Positions 5,242 to 8,256 of a DNA stretch of 8,256 nucleotides are shown here, one piece after another. The DNA comes from Actinomycetales bacterium (lineage in GTDB: Bacteria > Actinomycetota > Actinomycetes > Mycobacteriales > Mycobacteriaceae), in the NCBI GenBank assembly GCA_012838715.1, contig DUOR01000378.1, positions 1 to 8,256 of the forward strand, in the 5' to 3' direction. The notes under the pieces were generated by a model. The model saw only the letters and a program-made list of their open reading frames with translations, made no database searches and was not told the origin of the DNA. Numbering within the stretch: position 1 is the first letter of the stretch; every line of letters begins with the position of its first letter. Both the position numbers and the translations under genes were made by a program.

Positions 5242-6360
5242 ATGGGTGAGGCACCGACGGCGGCTTCGGGAGGCGACGCGCACCGCGTGCAGTCCCCGAA
5301 GTCGCCGTCGCCGTCGTCACGGCCGTCGTCTCGGCCGTCGTCACGGTCGGGGCCCGGGGATGCCGCGAATGAGCTCGCGCCCAACGTCGACGCGGTGCTC
5401 GGGGATTTCCTCGACCACCTCGAGCACGTCCGCGGACTCGCGCCCCGGACCATCCGCGCCTACCGCGCCGACCTCGTGCCGCTGCTCATTGGACTCGACC
5501 GGGTGGGGGAGCTGAGCACCGCCGGCATCCGCGCCCACCTCGGCGCCAAACACCGTGCCGGCGCCGCCCGGACATCCATCGCCCGCGCCGTCACCGCCAT
5601 CCGCCGGTTCGGCGCATGGGCCACGTCCGCCGGAATCCTCGCCGCCGACCCCGCCGCCCGCATCGCCGGGCCCACCCCGCACCGCCACCTTCCCGAGATT
5701 CTCGGCGTCGACCAGGCCTCCGAAATCCTCGACGGGGCGCGGCACCGCGCGGGGGAGGCGGCGGACGGATCCGCCCCCGATTCATCCGGGGAAGCACGGG
5801 ACCTCCCGGAGCCCGGGCCCCTCGAATACCGGGACGCGGCGCTCATGGAGATCCTCTACGCCACCGGCATCCGCGTCGGCGAACTCTGCGGCCTCGACGT
5901 CGGCGACGTCGACCTCGGCCGCGGCACCCTCCGCGTCACCGGCAAGGGCGACAAGCAGCGCACCGTGCCCTTCGGCGAACCCGCCGCCCGCGCCATCGAG
6001 GAATGGCTCGCGGCACGCGGGGACATCATCGCGAAAACGGGCGGCACCGGGAGCGGCGGCGGTACCGGGAGTGCCGGCCCGGCGGCCTGTGACGCGCTCT
6101 TCCTCGGGGCCCGCGGCGGCCGGCTCGACCCGCGGCAGGTCCGCCGCATCGTCCACGCGCTCACCTCAGCCACCGGCACGGACCTGTCGCCGCACGGGCT
6201 CCGCCACACCGCCGCCACCCACATGGTCGAAGGCGGCGCCGACCTCCGCGTCGTCCAGGAACTCCTCGGCCACAGCTCACTCGGCACCACGCAGATTTAC
6301 ACGCACGTCACCACCGACCGCCTCCGCGAGGCACATCGCCGCGCGCACCCGCGCGCCTGA
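5242..6360 (+). CDS. xerC: Tyrosine recombinase XerC
   Basis: Site-specific tyrosine recombinase that, with XerD, resolves chromosome dimers at dif near the septum. With ATG 5242 it is 372 aa, longer than the usual ~300. The SAM-like core-binding domain spans about 48-140 (VLGDFLDHLEHVRGLAPRTIRAYRADL), followed by the catalytic domain with all six active-site residues: R211 (TGIRVGEL), K235 (GKGDKQR), H318 and R321 (SPHGLRHTAATH), H344 (LLGHSS) and Y353 (QIYTHV). The extra length is an N-terminal Ser/Arg/Pro tail (about 1-47) and two low-complexity inserts (about 168-195 and 263-283). ATG 5242 is preferred because of the TAGGGT -10 just upstream. GTG 5395 (near the domain edge) is an alternative giving about 321 aa, and GTG 5167 has no room for a ribosome site. 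XerD identity is not excluded, but position near rpsB favours XerC. Confidence 0.93.
   Translation: MGEAPTAASGGDAHRVQSPKSPSPSSRPSSRPSSRSGPGDAANELAPNVDAVLGDFLDHLEHVRGLAPRTIRAYRADLVPLLIGLDRVGELSTAGIRAHLGAKHRAGAARTSIARAVTAIRRFGAWATSAGILAADPAARIAGPTPHRHLPEILGVDQASEILDGARHRAGEAADGSAPDSSGEARDLPEPGPLEYRDAALMEILYATGIRVGELCGLDVGDVDLGRGTLRVTGKGDKQRTVPFGEPAARAIEEWLAARGDIIAKTGGTGSGGGTGSAGPAACDALFLGARGGRLDPRQVRRIVHALTSATGTDLSPHGLRHTAATHMVEGGADLRVVQELLGHSSLGTTQIYTHVTTDRLREAHRRAHPRA
5311..5346 (+). repeat. 12-bp tandem repeat in the xerC N-terminal tail
   Basis: Three copies of CCGTCGTCACGG (the middle one has TCTC in place of TCAC) encode the repeating Pro-Ser-Ser-Arg pattern. The repeat lies in the nonconserved tail, outside the recombinase domains. 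Confidence 0.8.
6043..6071 (+). repeat. Short repeat in a Gly-rich xerC insert
   Basis: GGCACCGGGAG (6043-6053) recurs as GGTACCGGGAG (6061-6071), 18 bp apart, encoding the Gly-Thr-Gly-Ser-rich insert at residues ~267-278. This suggests local duplication created the insert between conserved catalytic blocks. Confidence 0.6.
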
Positions 6361-6381
6361 ACCGCCCGCGTGCCGACGCCG

Positions 6382-6987
6382 TCACCCGCCATCCGGCACC
6401 GGCGGCTTCAACACGATTGGCCTCCGCGCCAGGAGATCCAGCGGATTGAGGTAGTCGCTGCCGCGGAGCGCTCCCCAATGGAGCCCCGGATCCGGGGCGG
6501 GGTCGCCCAGGACGCCCAACGGATCGCCGCGCAGGACTCGATCGCCGCGCGACACGCGCGCCACGACCGGCTGGTACGTCGTGCGGATGCCGTCGGCATG
6601 CATCACCGACACCGTCGGCGTCCCCGCGACCGACCCCGCGAAATGCACCACCCCATCCGCCGACGACGCGACCACCGAACCCGGCCCCGCCGCCAGGTCC
6701 ACGCCCCGGTGCCCCGGCAACCAGGGCTTGTCCGGCGGGTCATACGGCCGGATGACGTCGCCCGGCACCGGCGGGGAATGGGGAATCCCCGTAATCGCGG
6801 ACGCGGCCAGCAGGCGAAACACCGGGGACGGGGGAGCCGGCGCAGGGAAGGCGGGGAAGTCGGGGAAATCGGGGAAGGCGGGGGAAGCGGGGGATGGCTG
6901 GGCGGGGGCCGCGGCGGCACCGAGCGCCACCGCCACCGAAGCGAACGCCGCCACCGCCACCCGCACCACCAACGGAACTCGATCCAT
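6382..6987 (-). CDS. Exported M23/LytM-like envelope protein with degenerate active site
   Basis: Product of 201 aa read toward xerC. ATG 6987 gives a signal peptide (MDRVPLVVRV, hydrophobic AVAAFASVAVALG, then AAAAPAQ with likely cleavage after Ala ~27). A Pro/Phe/Ala-rich linker (31-58) precedes the M23 (lysostaphin-type) fold: GHRGVDLAAGPGSVVASSADGVVHFAG (92-118), TTYQPVV and GLHWGALRGSDYLNPLDLL. Zinc ligands H93, D97 and H170 remain. The catalytic His of the YxHL motif is Pro (P140), and the first His of HxH is Gly (G168), so peptidoglycan hydrolysis is doubtful; a binding or regulatory role is possible. This TYxPV/LHWG pattern resembles the actinobacterial Rv2891-like subfamily beside rpsB. 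Longer in-frame starts up to 7284 lack a signal peptide at the front. Its stop is 21 bp from the xerC stop. Confidence 0.88.
   Translation of the reverse strand: MDRVPLVVRVAVAAFASVAVALGAAAAPAQPSPASPAFPDFPDFPAFPAPAPPSPVFRLLAASAITGIPHSPPVPGDVIRPYDPPDKPWLPGHRGVDLAAGPGSVVASSADGVVHFAGSVAGTPTVSVMHADGIRTTYQPVVARVSRGDRVLRGDPLGVLGDPAPDPGLHWGALRGSDYLNPLDLLARRPIVLKPPVPDGG
6845..6889 (-). repeat. Five-copy 9-bp tandem repeat encoding Phe-Pro-Ala/Asp units
   Basis: Units of the type GGGAAGTCG (plus strand) repeat five times and encode the AFP-DFP-DFP-AFP linker between signal peptide and M23 fold. Copies differ at one to three bases. The linker should sit outside the membrane. Confidence 0.8.
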
Positions 6988-7022
6988 GGGCACAGTGGAT
7001 GCCGCGGTACCGTCGTCGGCAA
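6988..7022 (-). promoter_or_regulatory. Putative leaderless promoter of the M23-like gene
   Basis: On the minus strand TTGCCG (7022-7017), a 17-bp spacer and TCCACT (6999-6994) lie so that transcription would start exactly at the A of ATG 6987. TCCACT deviates from TANANT at the second base. No ribosome site precedes the ATG, consistent with a leaderless mRNA. Confidence 0.4.
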
Positions 7023-7049
7023 GCGAAGGACAGGTGGAAAGGACCCGGC

Positions 7050-7058
7050 TGTGGACAA
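7050..7058 (-). promoter_or_regulatory. DnaA-box-like nonamer (TTGTCCACA)
   Basis: TGTGGACAA is the reverse complement of TTGTCCACA, the form preferred by high-GC actinobacterial DnaA proteins. It lies between the M23 promoter and the rpsB promoter. Confidence 0.5.
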
Positions 7059-7078
7059 CCCCGCCACCCCCGCCGACC

Positions 7079-7087
7079 TGTGGACAC
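7079..7087 (-). promoter_or_regulatory. Second DnaA-box-like nonamer (one mismatch)
   Basis: TGTGGACAC is the reverse complement of GTGTCCACA, one base from TTGTCCACA. It starts 29 bp after the previous site and ends 14 bp before the rpsB -35 element. Confidence 0.35.
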
Positions 7088-7101
7088 GCCGCCCGCCCGC
7101 A

Positions 7102-7131
7102 TTGGCGAAAGCGAACCGCGTGCGCTAAAGT
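7102..7131 (+). promoter_or_regulatory. rpsB promoter
   Basis: TTGGCG (7102-7107), an 18-bp spacer and TAAAGT (7126-7131, TANANT type). The predicted transcription start is about 7138-7141, giving an rpsB leader of roughly 215 nt. It is the best promoter in the divergent region. Confidence 0.65.
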
Positions 7132-7137
7132 TGCCCC

Positions 7138-7355
7138 CGCAATGTGCCCGGACGACCCGGGCACGTTGACTTCGCGCGCCGTAATCGCGGTCGGAGCAGC
7201 CAGGTGGCCGGGAGACCGGCGGGCGGCCCCGACACAACCGGCGCCAGGGTGCGGGGAAAACCCGCACGCAAACCAACCAAGCACAATCAGAAAGCGAGGA
7301 AGGGAAGCAGCCGCGGTCCTAGTCAGACCGGACGAGAGGCCTTCCCTGACATCAC
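7138..7355 (+). promoter_or_regulatory. Long structured 5' leader of rpsB
   Basis: The ~215-nt untranslated leader contains several inverted repeats. A 12-bp stem pairs 7140-7151 with 7157-7168 (loop ACGAC, one G-U) at the predicted 5' end. GCCGG/CCGGC closes a GAGA tetraloop (7207-7220). GTGCGGG/CCCGCAC encloses GAAAA (7249-7267). AGGGAAG (7301-7307) pairs with CTTCCCT (7341-7347), enclosing CGGTC/GACCG (7314-7330). No coding region is recognised here. In E. coli, S2 represses rpsB-tsf through the mRNA leader; a similar feedback here is inference. No T-runs follow the stems, so transcription attenuation is not obvious. Confidence 0.5.
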
Positions 7356-8174
7356 ATGGCTGTCGTTTCCATGCGCGAGCTCCTCGACGCCGGCGTCCAC
7401 TTCGGACACCAGACGCGTCGCTGGAACCCCAAGATGAAGCGTTTCATCTTCACCGACCGCAACGGCATTTACATCATCGACCTGCAGCAGACGCTGACCT
7501 ACATCGATGAGGCTTTCGAGTTCGTCAAGGAGACCGTCGCCCACGGCGGCAACATCCTCTTCGTCGGCACCAAGAAGCAGGCCCAGGAGGCCGTGCAGAA
7601 CGAAGCCGAGCGCGTCGACATGCCCTACGTCAACCACCGTTGGCTCGGCGGCATGCTCACCAACTTCTCCACCGTCGCCAAGCGCCTCTCCCGCCTCAAG
7701 GAGCTGCAGGCCATGGACGCCGCGGAGAACGGCTACGAGGGCCGCACCAAGAAGGAGGTGCTCATGCTGACCCGTGAGCGCACCAAGCTGGAGCGCACCC
7801 TCGGCGGCATCCGCGACATGGCCAAGGTCCCCTCGGCCCTGTGGATCGTCGACACCAACAAGGAGCACATCGCCGTCTCCGAGGCCAAGAAGCTGGGCAT
7901 CCCGGTCGTCGCCATCCTCGACACCAACTGCGACCCGGACGACGTCGACTTCCCGATCCCGGGCAACGACGACGCCATCCGCGCCGCCACCGTCCTGACC
8001 CGCGTCATCTCCTCCGCCGTCGAGGAAGGCCGCCGCGTCCGCGCCGAGCGCGAGACCGCCGCCTCCCGCGAGGCCGCCGGCGATGCCCCGGCCGAGCAGA
8101 CCGAGCAGGCCGCCGCCGAGCAGACCGAGGCCCCGGCCGAGCAGGCCGCCCCGGCCGCCGAGTCCGCCGAGTAA
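7356..8174 (+). CDS. rpsB: 30S ribosomal protein S2
   Basis: Component of the 30S subunit that binds late in assembly and helps bring S1 and the mRNA platform together. The 272-aa product begins [27 protein letters not shown], matching the S2 N-terminus. It continues with [11 protein letters not shown] (67-77), [16 protein letters not shown] (92-107), [19 protein letters not shown] (149-167) and [22 protein letters not shown] (189-210), all S2 signatures. After about residue 230 there is a nonconserved Ala/Glu/Gln tail ending PAAESAE, typical of actinobacterial S2. ATG 7356 is fixed by alignment with other S2 proteins. No Shine-Dalgarno lies at normal distance; the nearest purine run, GAGAGG (7334-7339), is 16 nt away. 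Codon choice is strongly biased to C-ending codons, as expected for a highly expressed gene. tsf is expected next. Confidence 0.98.
   Translation: MAVVSMRELLDAGVHFGHQTRRWNPKMKRFIFTDRNGIYIIDLQQTLTYIDEAFEFVKETVAHGGNILFVGTKKQAQEAVQNEAERVDMPYVNHRWLGGMLTNFSTVAKRLSRLKELQAMDAAENGYEGRTKKEVLMLTRERTKLERTLGGIRDMAKVPSALWIVDTNKEHIAVSEAKKLGIPVVAILDTNCDPDDVDFPIPGNDDAIRAATVLTRVISSAVEEGRRVRAERETAASREAAGDAPAEQTEQAAAEQTEAPAEQAAPAAESAE
8091..8129 (+). repeat. Direct repeat in the S2 acidic tail
   Basis: GCCGAGCAGACCGAG occurs at 8091-8105 and 8115-8129 (24-bp offset, in frame), encoding Ala-Glu-Gln-Thr-Glu twice. A third partial copy starts near 8136. The tail appears to have grown by short duplications. Confidence 0.75.
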
Positions 8175-8209
8175 GAACCACGGCAGGACCGGCACCCCCG
8201 GTTCGCCCG

Positions 8210-8223
8210 GACGGGAAACCGTC
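8210..8223 (+). other. Small GNRA-loop hairpin after rpsB
   Basis: GACGG (8210-8214) pairs with CCGTC (8219-8223) around a GAAA tetraloop, 36 bp after the rpsB stop and 5 bp before the larger terminal hairpin. It may protect the 3' end or be part of the same terminator structure. Confidence 0.35.
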
Positions 8224-8228
8224 GATAT

Positions 8229-8256
8229 GGGAGACTGTCCCAACGGACAGTCTCCC
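8229..8256 (+). terminator. Perfect 12-bp hairpin downstream of rpsB (cut by window end)
   Basis: GGGAGACTGTCC (8229-8240) pairs perfectly with GGACAGTCTCCC (8245-8256) around the loop CAAC. The stem ends exactly at the window edge, so the expected T-run cannot be seen. Position 54 bp after rpsB fits a terminator or a partial terminator between rpsB and tsf. Confidence 0.7.

Noticed and set aside
5311..5346. Short regular repeats as a CRISPR-like array
   Set aside because: The units are 12 bp, directly adjacent and in frame with coding sequence, with no spacers; they encode a low-complexity tail.
6341..6356. GCGCGC-ACCC-GCGCGC inverted repeat as a terminator at the end of xerC
   Set aside because: It is made of a self-complementary GC run inside coding sequence with no T-run; chance pairing is likely. 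No clear terminator was found in the 21-bp gap to the convergent gene.
7323..8243. Minus-strand open frame opposite rpsB
   Set aside because: The Gly/Leu/Asp/Val-rich translation mirrors S2 codon bias; no domain or start signal was recognised.

Overview
The base composition is strongly GC-rich, and both the gene order and the protein sequences point to a high-GC actinobacterium of the Corynebacterium/Mycobacterium group. A Corynebacterium is most likely, because the lepB, rnhB and DUF2469 products look corynebacterial and a DtxR-type iron box lies upstream of xerC. The order lepB-rnhB-DUF2469-yraN-comM-dprA-xerC-(M23 protein)-rpsB is a conserved actinobacterial housekeeping block. From memory, the M. 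tuberculosis equivalents run from Rv2903c (lepB) to Rv2890c (rpsB).

Layout. 1-1801 is an overlapping operon: signal peptidase I (5' end outside the window), RNase HII and a small DUF2469 protein. 1802-1957 is a spacer with two DnaA-box-like sites and a strong GC hairpin. 1958-4989 is a second tight operon (yraN, comM, dprA) with 0-4 bp junctions, devoted to DNA processing. 4990-5241 is a regulatory gap with an AT-rich promoter, a DtxR-like box, pairable inverted repeats and a 16-codon leader ORF, followed by xerC (5242-6360). An M23-like envelope protein is read convergently (6987-6382). 6988-7355 is a divergent control region: a possible leaderless promoter for the M23 gene, two more DnaA-box-like sites, the rpsB promoter and a long structured rpsB leader. 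rpsB (7356-8174) is followed by a perfect terminator-like hairpin cut by the window end; tsf would be expected next.

The genes join protein export (LepB), RNA/DNA hygiene (RNase HII), handling of single-stranded DNA and branch migration (DprA, ComM, possibly YraN), chromosome dimer resolution (XerC), cell-wall function (M23) and translation (S2). No mobile element, CRISPR array, tRNA or novel defence-type system was seen. The least expected signal is the iron box between dprA and xerC, at the position where M. tuberculosis carries viuB (Rv2895c). No viuB is present here, so the box may be a relic, or may place xerC or a small transcript under iron control.
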